From the NCBI GenBank assembly GCA_033851265.1, contig JAWWOW010000003.1:186001-250000 (forward strand): DNA of 64,000 bases, in the 5' to 3' direction. Source of the stretch: JAWWOW01 sp033851265 (lineage in GTDB: Bacteria > Actinomycetota > Actinomycetes > JAWWOW01). The notes under the pieces are model-generated. The model worked only from the letters and a program-made list of their open reading frames with translations. It had not been told where the DNA came from and did no database searches. The translations under genes were made by a program, and so were the position numbers. Shown one piece after another: positions 1 through 9,002 of the stretch. Each line of letters opens with the position of its first letter. Within the stretch, counting starts at the first letter, position 1.

Positions 1-2348
1 CCGAACAGCAACGGCGCTACTTCTTCAACGCGGTCGGGTCGTTCATCGGTCGCGCCGGGGCGCGGTTCCCGCTCCTTCTGGTCATGGACGACGTGCATTG
101 GGCCGACGTACCGACGTTGTTGCTGATCGAGCACATGGCCGAGCTCGTGCCTGGCATGCGCGTGCTCGGCGTCGGGACCTACCGCGATGTCGAGCTGGAC
201 GTCACCCGCCCGCTCGCCGCGACGATCGAGCGGATGGTGCGCGGCCGCACCGTCGACCGGCTGGCCATCAAGCGGTTCGACCGCGCCGGCGTCGGCCGGA
301 TGATCGAAGCCCTCGCGAGTCGTACGCCGCCCGACGAGATCGTTGATGCGATCTACTCCGAGACCGAAGGCAACCCGTTCTTCGTCGACGAGGTGTTCCG
401 GCATCTCTGCGAGGAGGGCAAGGTCTTCGATGCGAACGGCGCCTTCCGCACCGACATCGAGGTCGACGAGCTCGATGTCCCGGAAAGCGTGCGGCTTGTC
501 GTCGGACGTCGGCTCGAGCGGCTCGGCACCGACGCACAGAAGGCGCTCGCCGCCGGTGCTGTTGTCGGCCGCGGGTTTCCGTTCAGCATGTTGGAGGAGA
601 TCACCGACATCGACTCCGGCCGGCTGCTCGACATCGTGGAAGAGGCCGAAGCCGCGCGGGTGATCGTGCCGGAGGACCGGGACGGCGAGATTCACTACTC
701 GTTCGCGCACGAGTTGATCCGCCAGACGCTGTTGTCGTCGCTGTCATTGCTGCGCCGGCAACGACTGCACCTCGCGGTCGCCGACGCGATGGAACGCAGC
801 AACAAGTCACGACCGTCGGAGCTCGCCCATCACCTGTTGCAGTCAGGTGCGGCGGCTGACACCGAACGCACGCTCACCGCCCTCGAACGCGCGGCCGACC
901 AGGCGATGGAGTCGGCGGCCTTCGAGGAGGCGTTGCGCGCGCTCGACGATGCGCTGTCGATCGTCGGCGAGGAGAAGACACTGCGCCGCGCGCAACTGCG
1001 CGAGCGGCAAGGACACGCGATCCGGATTCACGGCCGGTTCGAGGACTGCCTCACGATCTGGAACGAGGTCATCGACGCCTACGCCGAGCTCGGTGAGCTC
1101 GACGCGGCGGGCAACCTGTGTTGGCAGCTCGGCTATCTGCAGGTCTGGCTCAACCGCTTCGACGACGCATTCGCGACGTACACCCGTGGCTTGACGATCG
1201 TCGGCGACAGTGACGCGCCAGCGAAGGCGGCGTTGGCTGCGTCCACCGGGCTGCTCCTGGGCTTCGCCGGCTTGTACGCCGACGGCATGGCACAACTCGC
1301 GGAGGCCGAGAAGCTCGCGAAGGAGGCTGCCGACGATTTGAACCTCGCACGGATGTATTGGGGGCGCTGCATCGTCGAGTGGTCCTCTGCGCAGATCCCG
1401 GAGGCGGTCGCGGCAGGGAACCACGGGATCGAGCATGCGCGAAAGACAAACGATCTACCGCTGCTCTCGGACGCGCTGTCCTGGCAGGCATTTCCGTTGG
1501 GGTCGATGGCGGCGTTCGATGAAGGGGTGGCGGCGGCGGTCGAGTCCGTCGACATCGCGGTCAAAGCCGGTCACATCGCGGGTGAGGTGACGGGCCGTCG
1601 GGGGATCATGTTGAACACCATCGCGCGCACCGGCGACCTCGCCGAGGCCGAGCGCGGTTGTCGCAAGGATCTCGAGCTGTGCCTGCGCCTCAAGTCGCCG
1701 TGGAGCTCACAGTCCTACGCGTGGATCGCATTGATCCTCACGCTGCGCGGTGAGGTCGACGAGGCCGTTGGGTTCACCGAGGAAGCCCAGCGGTTGGAAC
1801 CGAACTCTGCATGGTCGGGTGTGGCGTGGACGAGTCGGTTGGTTAACCGGTCGTACGCTGGTGACGTCGCTGCGGTCGACGCCTTGATCGCCGACCAGAT
1901 GGAGATGTTCCGGGCTATTGCCGAAGCGCCGCTGATGGGGCAGTTCGACATGTTGAGCGTCGCAGTCGAGGCCAGCGCGATTCTCGGCCGCACTGATTTC
2001 TGTGCAGAGTTCTCTGCAACCGTCGCCGCGCATGCTGAGTTGGTGCCGATACGGCCGTTCGACTGGGCGTTGACACAGCGCGTTGCCGCGATGGCTGCTG
2101 CCTGTGCCGGCGAGTGGGACAAGGCGGCGGCGCACTTCGAGAACGCGTTGCGGCAGGCGCAGGATTTTCCGGACGTCTTGGACGAGCCTCAGGTTCAGCA
2201 TTTCTACGCGAAGATGCTGCTCGACCGCGGCGTACCCAACGATCGCGCGCGGGCACGTGAGCTGCTGACCGCGGCCATGGACAACTATCAGCGGATCGGC
2301 ATTCCGGTCCGGGCGCGAATGGCCGAGGAGCTGTTGGCGCGGGCGTGA
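1..2348 (+). CDS. AAA-type ATPase with TPR tail, signalling or regulatory protein (5' end outside window)
   Basis: The reading frame is open from base 3 without a stop, so the gene begins upstream of the window; the ATG at 84 is internal. The visible part opens just before a Walker B motif (LLLVMDDVHWAD), followed by the helical region typical of the large STAND/AAA ATPases of actinobacterial regulators (GNPFFVDEVFRHL). The remaining roughly 500 residues are alanine- and leucine-rich helical repeats of TPR type. No LuxR helix-turn-helix is found at the C-terminus, which ends in MAEELLARA. This architecture fits the class in which an N-terminal class III nucleotide cyclase precedes the ATPase, as in the gene at 31956, but the N-terminus cannot be seen. 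ATPase plus TPR is well supported; the rest is inference. Confidence 0.8.
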   Translation, partial: EQQRRYFFNAVGSFIGRAGARFPLLLVMDDVHWADVPTLLLIEHMAELVPGMRVLGVGTYRDVELDVTRPLAATIERMVRGRTVDRLAIKRFDRAGVGRMIEALASRTPPDEIVDAIYSETEGNPFFVDEVFRHLCEEGKVFDANGAFRTDIEVDELDVPESVRLVVGRRLERLGTDAQKALAAGAVVGRGFPFSMLEEITDIDSGRLLDIVEEAEAARVIVPEDRDGEIHYSFAHELIRQTLLSSLSLLRRQRLHLAVADAMERSNKSRPSELAHHLLQSGAAADTERTLTALERAADQAMESAAFEEALRALDDALSIVGEEKTLRRAQLRERQGHAIRIHGRFEDCLTIWNEVIDAYAELGELDAAGNLCWQLGYLQVWLNRFDDAFATYTRGLTIVGDSDAPAKAALAASTGLLLGFAGLYADGMAQLAEAEKLAKEAADDLNLARMYWGRCIVEWSSAQIPEAVAAGNHGIEHARKTNDLPLLSDALSWQAFPLGSMAAFDEGVAAAVESVDIAVKAGHIAGEVTGRRGIMLNTIARTGDLAEAERGCRKDLELCLRLKSPWSSQSYAWIALILTLRGEVDEAVGFTEEAQRLEPNSAWSGVAWTSRLVNRSYAGDVAAVDALIADQMEMFRAIAEAPLMGQFDMLSVAVEASAILGRTDFCAEFSATVAAHAELVPIRPFDWALTQRVAAMAAACAGEWDKAAAHFENALRQAQDFPDVLDEPQVQHFYAKMLLDRGVPNDRARARELLTAAMDNYQRIGIPVRARMAEELLARA

Positions 2349-2398
2349 TCCCTGCGACGGGTGAGGTGCGGCGGGAACGTTGTTTCGCGACGCGATGT

Positions 2399-2429
2399 AA
2401 CGAACTAGCCACATCGACAGTAGTTCGTT
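2399..2429. repeat. Inverted repeat, 9-bp arms
   Basis: AACGAACTA (2399-2407) and TAGTTCGTT (2421-2429) are perfect inverted copies separated by 13 bases. The repeat lies between the stop at 2348 and the start at 2545. It is AT-richer than its surroundings and not followed by a T run, so it may be an operator for the downstream secreted protein or a weak terminator of the upstream gene. Confidence 0.5.
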
Positions 2430-2544
2430 TGTACACCTACCCGTCGTAGTCACCGAGCGTTAGCCTCGGGCCCAGATCCGCAACAGGCCCATTTGGTTGA
2501 CACCCACGGCCAACTTTTTCGTGGGAAGAGAACGGGGAGCAAAG

Positions 2545-5481
2545 ATGCTCAAGGTTCGCCGCGGCCCAGCACTCGTATTCGCAGCCCTCATCACAACGGC
2601 GCTCGCCTCGACTGCCGGCGTCGCCAGCTTGGTGCACAGTGCCGGTCCGTCGGGAGCCGCCAACGTCTTCGATCCGCGCAAGGAGGCGAAGTTCGAGGCC
2701 CGACACGGGTTCGGGGGCGAGGCCGAGCGCACCGGCGCCACCAACCCGGCGGCTGAGCAGGTCGCCAACCGCGCGTACCCGCGGACATATGTCGACGACA
2801 ACCTTGCCCGGAAGGGCCGGGCGTCCTTCGACGCCAAGGCAAAGGCACCGTCGCGGAGCGCCTTCACGTCGCAGCAGGCTTACAGCGCGGCAGCGGCGGC
2901 GGCGCCCGGCGCATGGCAGGCGCTCGGACCCGTGACCCCGAACGTGCCCGGTGAGCCCTCGCAGTTCTACGACTACGACACGCAGAGCGGCCCGACCACG
3001 CAGGAATCCGGTCGCGTGACCGCACTCGCCATCGACCCCAACTGCGGCAAGGCATCCGCTCCTTCCGGCGCGCCCTGCCGGCTGTGGGTCGCCGCGGCTG
3101 GCGGCGGCATCTGGCGCACCAATGACGCGCTCGCCACGAAGCCGTCCTGGATCGCGCCGCCGGACACGCTGCCCACCAACGCGTTCGGTTCGCTCGTCAT
3201 CGACCCCAACAACGCGACCGGCAACACGCTGTACGCCGGCTCCGGCGAGCCCAACGGGTCCGGTGACTCCGAAGCCGGCCTCGGCCTGTACAAGTCGACC
3301 AACGGCGGGGCGAGCTGGACGCTCGTGCCCGGGTCCGCGGCGGTTGCGACCAACAGGTCGATCGGCTCCATCGTGATCCGTCGCGGCTACCCCAACACGA
3401 TCTTCATCGGCACGGACGTCGCCCGGCACGGGTCGTCCGCGAGCAACGGCGGCCGGCGTACGCCGCCGAACGCCCCGACGCTCGGCGTCTACAAGTCAAC
3501 CGACGGTGGCGACTCGTTCGCGTTGCTGACGAACCTTCAGGGCAAGACCCCGCCGAACCCGAGCCCGGCATCCGGTGGGTCGGACTGGTTCCAGGGCGGC
3601 ATCAACAAGCTGCAGTTCGACCCCAACCACTCCAACGCGCTGTACGCCGCTGTCGTGGGCTACGGCGTGTGGCGCTCGACCGACACCGGCAGCACGTGGC
3701 GGCAGGTCTTCCAGACGGTGAACCCGGTGGACGCTTTCGGCGATCGCACCGAGTTCGACCTGGTCAACAACGGTGGCGGGAAGACGCGTGCCTACCTCGG
3801 CGACACGTCCGATGACCTCGCCATCGCGCAGGTGTGGCGCACCGATGACGCGGTCGCCGTGGCCGGGTCGCCGGTGGCCGGTTACACCAACGCGGGGTGG
3901 ACCAAGCTGTCCAGCGAGACCAACGGCACCAACGGCTACCTCGCCGACTACTGGTGCCAGAACGGACAGTGCGGGTACGACGCGTTCGTCACCAGCCCGG
4001 GCAGCCAGCTCGGCGTTGTCGGACATGCGTCAGAGCTGTGGCTCGGCGGCTCGATGAACTACGACGAGTTGCCCGGTTACCGCGGTGCGCCGCCGCGCTC
4101 GAATGGCCGCGGTGTGATCCGTTCGACCAACGCGGGTGACTACTACCAAAGCGTTACGTGGGCGGACCAGTCCGCGACGATGGGGACCGGTGCCTTCGCA
4201 TTCACCAGGGGCATCCACCCCGACCAGCACGCGGTAGTTTTCGCCTCCGGTGACCCGCGGATCGCGTTCGTCGGCTCGGACGGCGGCGTCGTACGCATCG
4301 ACAACAGGACGACCGTCGACAGGTCGGCGAACTGTGACCAGCGGGTTTGGCCATACGGGACGAACACCCCGTTGGCGCCTGCTGATCTGACCGACTGCAA
4401 GCGCCTGCTGAAGGCGATCCCGCAGACGATCACGCCGATCAACGACGGGCTGAACACGATCCAGTTCCAGTCGCTGTCTTACAACCCGTCCAATCCGTCC
4501 GGCAGTCTGCTCGGCGGTACGCAGGACAACGGCACGTGGGACTACAGCGGTTCGCCGACATGGTTCGAGAGTGTCGGTGGTGACGGCGGGCAGTCCGGCT
4601 TCGACCGCACGAACACCAACATTCGCTATCACAACTACTACGACGCGACACCGGAAGTGAACTTCGAGGGGTCGAACTCGAAGACGTGGTTGGCGATCTA
4701 CGACCCATTGCAGGCGTCGGCAGAAGGCCGGTCGTTCTACGTGCCGTACATCGCTGACCCAGTGGTCGGTGGGCGTGCGTTCATCGGCATGGAGCACGTG
4801 TGGCGCACGAATGACCACGGCGGCGATCAGAACTACCTCGAGGAGCACTGCAACGCGCTGAGCCGCGATGGTGAACCGTGTGGTGACTGGGAGCCGATGG
4901 GCAACAGCCTGGTCGGCGGCAACGACGAGCGCAGCGGGCAGTACGTCGTCGCGACCACGCGTGCGCCGAGTGACACCGGGACGATGTGGGCGGGCACTCG
5001 CATTGGACGACTTTGGGTGTCGAGCAACGTCAACGCCGCCAATGCGAACTCGGTGCACTTCTTCCGCATCGACACACCCGCGACGCCGGGTCGGTTCGTG
5101 TCCGGCATCTCTGTTGACCCGGCAAATCCGAACCACGCGTGGATCTCGTACTCGGGGTACGGCGCGTACACGCCAACGACGACGCAGCATGTCCTCGAGG
5201 CGAGCTACAACCCGTCGAACCACAAGGCAACGTTCGTCGACCGCTCGTATGACATCGGCGACCAGCCGGTGACGGGCATCGCGCTGTACGGCGCAACCGG
5301 CGACGTGTACGCGGCGACCGACTTCGGTGTGCTGCGGCTGCCAGCGGGTTCGACCCACTGGGTGCAGGCCGGGAGCGCGCTACCGCGCGTCGCGGTCTAC
5401 GGGCTCACGCTCGCGGAGAACACTGGATTGCTGTACGCCGCGACGCACGGTCGAGGCGCGTACCGCATCAACCTGAGTTAG
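2545..5481 (+). CDS. Secreted sialidase/sortilin-type beta-propeller protein (BNR repeats)
   Basis: A protein of about 978 residues. The ATG at 2545 is preferred over the TTG at 2497 because GGGGAG lies 7 bases upstream and the protein then starts with a typical signal peptide (MLKVRRGPALVFAALITTAL). After a charged pro-region come many Asp-box (BNR) motifs of the form S-T-x-x-G-x-x-W, for example STNGGASWTLV, STDGGDSFALL and STDTGSTWRQV, which mark a multi-bladed beta-propeller of the sialidase/Vps10 superfamily. No complete sialidase active-site set could be identified, so catalytic activity is unproven; adhesion or glycan/protein binding is equally possible. The gene is followed at once by a strong hairpin, so it is probably transcribed alone. 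Confidence 0.8.
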   Translation: MLKVRRGPALVFAALITTALASTAGVASLVHSAGPSGAANVFDPRKEAKFEARHGFGGEAERTGATNPAAEQVANRAYPRTYVDDNLARKGRASFDAKAKAPSRSAFTSQQAYSAAAAAAPGAWQALGPVTPNVPGEPSQFYDYDTQSGPTTQESGRVTALAIDPNCGKASAPSGAPCRLWVAAAGGGIWRTNDALATKPSWIAPPDTLPTNAFGSLVIDPNNATGNTLYAGSGEPNGSGDSEAGLGLYKSTNGGASWTLVPGSAAVATNRSIGSIVIRRGYPNTIFIGTDVARHGSSASNGGRRTPPNAPTLGVYKSTDGGDSFALLTNLQGKTPPNPSPASGGSDWFQGGINKLQFDPNHSNALYAAVVGYGVWRSTDTGSTWRQVFQTVNPVDAFGDRTEFDLVNNGGGKTRAYLGDTSDDLAIAQVWRTDDAVAVAGSPVAGYTNAGWTKLSSETNGTNGYLADYWCQNGQCGYDAFVTSPGSQLGVVGHASELWLGGSMNYDELPGYRGAPPRSNGRGVIRSTNAGDYYQSVTWADQSATMGTGAFAFTRGIHPDQHAVVFASGDPRIAFVGSDGGVVRIDNRTTVDRSANCDQRVWPYGTNTPLAPADLTDCKRLLKAIPQTITPINDGLNTIQFQSLSYNPSNPSGSLLGGTQDNGTWDYSGSPTWFESVGGDGGQSGFDRTNTNIRYHNYYDATPEVNFEGSNSKTWLAIYDPLQASAEGRSFYVPYIADPVVGGRAFIGMEHVWRTNDHGGDQNYLEEHCNALSRDGEPCGDWEPMGNSLVGGNDERSGQYVVATTRAPSDTGTMWAGTRIGRLWVSSNVNAANANSVHFFRIDTPATPGRFVSGISVDPANPNHAWISYSGYGAYTPTTTQHVLEASYNPSNHKATFVDRSYDIGDQPVTGIALYGATGDVYAATDFGVLRLPAGSTHWVQAGSALPRVAVYGLTLAENTGLLYAATHGRGAYRINLS

Positions 5482-5493
5482 CGGAACGTGAAG

Positions 5494-5531
5494 CTGCGGC
5501 CCTCGTCCATCGGTTCGGACGGGGGCCGCAG
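5494..5531 (+). terminator. Hairpin terminator after the propeller gene
   Basis: A 15-bp stem with one G-U pair is formed by CTGCGGCCCTCGTCC (5494-5508) and GGACGGGGGCCGCAG (5517-5531), with an 8-base loop, starting 12 bases after the stop. It is followed by TCTTCTTCG. Confidence 0.8.
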
Positions 5532-5721
5532 TCTTCTTCGTTACGGGGGATCAGTAGGGAAGCGGGCGACCCGACGGTGTCCGCAGATCAGGCGCGGCAC
5601 TCGTGTCGCGCGTGGGGCGCGCGGTCTTCACGATGCGGATCTGCGTCATGCCATCTCTATCGGCACGGACTTGAGTCTGCCCACGAATCAGGCAAATCGG
5701 ATGGGCCTGCAGCGCACGAGC

Positions 5722-5757
5722 TGCGGCCCTCGCCCGACGGGACGGACGAGGGCCGCA
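5722..5757. terminator. Second hairpin with the same arm sequence
   Basis: TGCGGCCCTCG (5722-5732) and CGAGGGCCGCA (5747-5757) form an 11-bp stem with a 14-base loop. The arm repeats the arm of the hairpin at 5494. It lies 22 bases beyond the end of the minus-strand gene 5780-6079, so it probably ends that transcript. Confidence 0.6.
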
Positions 5758-5779
5758 AACATGTGCAGGCGCTAGGCGA

Positions 5780-6079
5780 TCAGTTGTTGTGGTGGTCCTT
5801 CGCGTAGCTGCCGGCCTTGGCCAGTCCGCGGCTGATCATGTAGCCGATTGTGAGCAAGCTCACGTAGAGCCAACCGGACTTGGCGTCCATGCCGTCGACG
5901 ACCTGCGTTGCGATGAGCACGCCGACGACGGCGAGCACGTAGAAGACCATCTCGGTCGTCTTGAACGCCGTCTTGGTCTCCGCGGTCTCGACGTGCGAAT
6001 GAGACGTGCTGACCTGCGGATAGGTCTCCGCGCCGGTCGTGCCGGTGTTGGTTCTGATTGCTGTTCGGGGCGTCGTCAT
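5780..6079 (-). CDS. Small membrane protein, two predicted TM helices
   Basis: A protein of 99 residues starting MTTPRTAIRTN. The ATG at 6079 is preceded by AAAGGAG at good spacing, which excludes the longer frame upstream. A polar, threonine-rich N-terminus of about 45 residues is followed by two hydrophobic helices (MVFYVLAVVGVLIATQVV and GWLYVSLLTIGYMISRGLA) and a short basic/His tail (KDHHNN). Proteins of this form are common in actinobacteria and have no known function. It is convergent with the propeller gene and divergent from 6277. Confidence 0.75.
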   Translation of the reverse strand: MTTPRTAIRTNTGTTGAETYPQVSTSHSHVETAETKTAFKTTEMVFYVLAVVGVLIATQVVDGMDAKSGWLYVSLLTIGYMISRGLAKAGSYAKDHHNN

Positions 6080-6276
6080 AAAAGGTCTCCTTTGACCGTG
6101 GGGTGGTTGTTGCGTGTTGAAAGTCAGGTGTCCCGGCCGCGCCACATTGACACTTATGCCGTAGTGACAACCGGCTATCTACGTTGCCGGCGTGACCGGA
6201 ATGGCGGGAACGGTTGTGATTGGTCATCGGGGGCAGGAGAGACGCACACACCAAACAACTTCAGGGGAGTACGAAC

Positions 6277-6849
6277 ATGTCCGACCGCAACAGCTTGGCG
6301 CACTTCATGCACGACGTTGGTCTGGCCGCTTGGTTTGGCGGATCGCTGATGGGGGCGGTTGGTTTGAACGGCGCGACGGCCGACCTCGACGACCCTCGCC
6401 AGCGGGCCCGTGCCGCGAATGCCGGCTGGAACCGGTGGACACCGTTCAACGCCGCCGCGATCGGGATGCATCTGATCGGTGGCGCACAGCTGCTGCGGGC
6501 GAACAAGGGGCGGGTCGCAGCCCAGCGCGGCGTCCTGGGCACCACCGGGCTGAAGCTCGCGCTGACCGGCGGCGCGATGGCCGCGACGGCGTACTCGCGC
6601 TACCTCGGTCGGAAGATCAATGCGGCCGGCGACGTGCCGATTGCTGACGCGACCGACCCGTTGGCCGCAACGCCGCCGGAGGTCGCGAACGCACAGAAGC
6701 AACTGAAGGCGCTGCAGTGGGCGATCCCGGGTCTGACCGGCGCGGTCCTCGCGTCGTCGACCGTGCACGAGGAGCAGCAGCGACCGCTGCAGGTTGCCAA
6801 GGGCACCCTCGCGAAGCTGCCCAAGCTCGTGAGCAGCGTCGCCAGCTAG
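6277..6849 (+). CDS. Uncharacterised integral membrane protein
   Basis: A protein of 190 residues starting MSDRNSLAHFMHDVGLAAWFGG. The ATG at 6277 has GGGGAG about 8 bases upstream. Hydrophobic stretches lie near residues 12-30, 60-75 and 85-105, with a short helix near 150, separated by glycine-rich turns, so three to four membrane passes are likely. No enzymatic motif is visible. It ends 10 bases before the end of the convergent gene at 6860. Function unknown. Confidence 0.75.
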   Translation: MSDRNSLAHFMHDVGLAAWFGGSLMGAVGLNGATADLDDPRQRARAANAGWNRWTPFNAAAIGMHLIGGAQLLRANKGRVAAQRGVLGTTGLKLALTGGAMAATAYSRYLGRKINAAGDVPIADATDPLAATPPEVANAQKQLKALQWAIPGLTGAVLASSTVHEEQQRPLQVAKGTLAKLPKLVSSVAS

Positions 6850-6859
6850 GAGATCCGGC

Positions 6860-8764
6860 CTACGAGTCCCAGATCGGGCCGAACGCGGGGATGCCGCGGC
6901 GCTCGAGGCCGTGCACGATCTGCCACGTGACCTGACGGTTCGCGATGCAGATGACGGCCTCGGCGCCGGAGTCGAGGTACGCCGCGTAGGCCAGTCGCAA
7001 CACGTCGGGCTTGCCGCGCTCGTCGGTGTTCCACAGAACGGCGTCCGGCTGCGCGGTCAGGATCTCGTCGATCAGCTCATCGCCGTACGTCACACGCGGA
7101 TCCTTGGTCACCCATACCAGTCGTGACGGTGGTTCGCGGGCGAGTAGGTGCGCAAGCATCGGTCCGATGCCGCTGCCGGTCGCGACGAACACAACCTTCC
7201 GAAAAAGCTTGCGCACGTTGGCAACGCCGATCACCGGGATGCCGCGCACCCAGACTGCCGCCGGCGGATCGTCGATGAACGCGGTCGTCCAGTCGCCGGC
7301 ACGTGACACGACCATGCGGTAACCCGGCGAGCCGTCACGATTGGGCAGATTCGCGAAATGGTGCCAACCGATCCACGGGTTGCGGCTGATCGGCCGCGTC
7401 GTGCCAAGACCGGGCTGTACGTCGTGGTCGAGATGAATGAGCGCCGCGTGGCGCGATGGTCGCTCAGCTCGGATCGCGATCTTGCGCAGCAACAGCCACG
7501 GCCACGCAGCCCCGATGGTCGTGACGACGAGCATCCACATCGTCGGCGCGGTGAGCAGCGACAAGTGGTGATCCGTCAAGAACAGCACCGTGTTGATCCA
7601 GATCAGTGCGAGCGCCGCCCATCCGCAGAACCGGTGTGTCGCCTCGAATCTGTCATGTGAGCGCGTGCGTAGCCGTGGCATTGCCATGATCGCTGTGACG
7701 ATGAAGAGGACCACGACCGCGCACGACACGACCATGTTCGCCGTCGACACGTCGTTGTTGCCACGAAACCGCTCCGCGAACAGCGATCCGACGAACGCGG
7801 CGTACCAGAAGATTCCTGCAATCGCGGCGCCGACGTGCAGCCCACCGAAGTGGTAGTACTTGCCGAGCGCCCACCGCAGCCGCAGCGGCCACGTGGTCGG
7901 CGGCCGTGTTGCGATCCAGGCGATGCCGTTGATCACGTACTGCTGACGAAACAGGATCGCCAGGGCGAAGTTCGCCTGCGCGACGAGGACGATCGCCGGC
8001 AAATCGATGACGTCGCCGGACCACCAGTGCCCGCGTGCGACGGCGTACGCACCGACCAGCAGGTTCACCAGCAGCACCAGACCGATCAGCCGGTTGTAGT
8101 GCATCGCGCGTGGGTGTTTGGTCATGCGGCTGAGCACGCGTGACCACGGCGGCAGCGGTACGGCGTCGTCGCGTGGCTCGGTCTGCGCGCTGCGCTCGCG
8201 CGCAACCCGCGCAAGATCCTCGGCAGTCAGTCCGGAATCCTCGACGACTCGACCGAACGTCCCTTGGTCCAGGCTGAGCACTTCGACGCCGCTGATTGCG
8301 CGCACCGTCGCCATCCGCTGGGTGGACGTGAGCAAGCCGACCTCGCCGAAGAAGTCTCCCGGCTGATACGTGCTGAGGTGCACATCGCGGTCCCCATCTC
8401 GCCGCGCCACCTCGGCCTCGCCCGCCGTCACGACGTAGAAGCGGTCCGCCGGCTCACCTTCGGCGACGATCACGTCGCCCGGCGCATATCGCGACCGCTG
8501 CATCCGGCCGGTCGTCTCGACGAGCAGCGACGCCGACAGGTGCGGGAACGTCCGCGCCATCCACCGCACGTGCTGGCTGGTCCACCTGACGGCGAGCGCG
8601 CTGAGGACGAGCCAGGGCGCAAGCGTCGCGGGCGCGTACGCCCACGCCGGCCAGTCAGCGACCAGGGCGAGGGCAATACCGATGAGTGACGCGAACGCAG
8701 CGATACCGACGGCGTGCAAGGACAGACTGTGTACGACGGCTCGCGGTGTAAGCCTGATCTGCAT
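6860..8764 (-). CDS. Membrane oxidoreductase with cyclic-nucleotide-binding domain and ferredoxin-reductase-like tail
   Basis: A protein of 634 residues starting MQIRLTPRAVV; AAGGAG 8 bases before the ATG at 8764 decides the start. In order: two TM helices (about 17-60); a cyclic-nucleotide-binding domain (about 85-180) with GDFFGEVGLL and the phosphate-cassette arginine in QRMATV; about six further TM helices; and a C-terminal reductase-like module with a Gly-rich nucleotide site (FVATGSGIGPMLAHLL) ending IPAFGPIWDS. The TM-plus-FNR half resembles the fungal TmpA-type membrane flavoprotein oxidoreductases, from memory of that family. The sequence suggests electron transfer in the membrane gated by a cyclic nucleotide; substrate and cofactor are not shown. 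It may relate to the cyclase and other cyclic-nucleotide domains in this window. Confidence 0.8.
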   Translation of the reverse strand: MQIRLTPRAVVHSLSLHAVGIAAFASLIGIALALVADWPAWAYAPATLAPWLVLSALAVRWTSQHVRWMARTFPHLSASLLVETTGRMQRSRYAPGDVIVAEGEPADRFYVVTAGEAEVARRDGDRDVHLSTYQPGDFFGEVGLLTSTQRMATVRAISGVEVLSLDQGTFGRVVEDSGLTAEDLARVARERSAQTEPRDDAVPLPPWSRVLSRMTKHPRAMHYNRLIGLVLLVNLLVGAYAVARGHWWSGDVIDLPAIVLVAQANFALAILFRQQYVINGIAWIATRPPTTWPLRLRWALGKYYHFGGLHVGAAIAGIFWYAAFVGSLFAERFRGNNDVSTANMVVSCAVVVLFIVTAIMAMPRLRTRSHDRFEATHRFCGWAALALIWINTVLFLTDHHLSLLTAPTMWMLVVTTIGAAWPWLLLRKIAIRAERPSRHAALIHLDHDVQPGLGTTRPISRNPWIGWHHFANLPNRDGSPGYRMVVSRAGDWTTAFIDDPPAAVWVRGIPVIGVANVRKLFRKVVFVATGSGIGPMLAHLLAREPPSRLVWVTKDPRVTYGDELIDEILTAQPDAVLWNTDERGKPDVLRLAYAAYLDSGAEAVICIANRQVTWQIVHGLERRGIPAFGPIWDS

Positions 8765-8884
8765 TGCCGCGGCTCCTTGGACTCTTGCGACCACATTGTG
8801 CCTACGCTCGCAATTGCCCTAGGCGCCTGGACCACCGCCTGTGTGCGCGGACAGGAAACTGGCGGAGCTTGGGTGTCCCTATAC

Positions 8885-8929
8885 GCGTCCTCTGCTCTGG
8901 CCCGGAATCACGGCCAGAGCAGAGGACGC
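8885..8929. terminator. Perfect 18-bp hairpin
   Basis: GCGTCCTCTGCTCTGGCC (8885-8902) and its exact complement (8912-8929) flank a 9-base loop. It lies downstream of the minus-strand monooxygenase gene ending at 9003 and upstream of the gene starting at 8764. It is not followed by a T tract, as is usual in actinobacteria. The core CCTCTGCTCTGG recurs in the hairpin at 55918. Confidence 0.75.
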
Positions 8930-9002
8930 AGGTGGACAGTGGGCGGCGCGGAGATGGCCTGGCTTGATGTGCACGCCAGTTGCGGGCGGGGCGGGCCCGA
9001 GG

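Noticed and set aside
4030..5358. A 442-codon open frame on the minus strand
   Set aside because: It is antisense to the beta-propeller gene, is unusually rich in Arg and Val, and lacks any domain.
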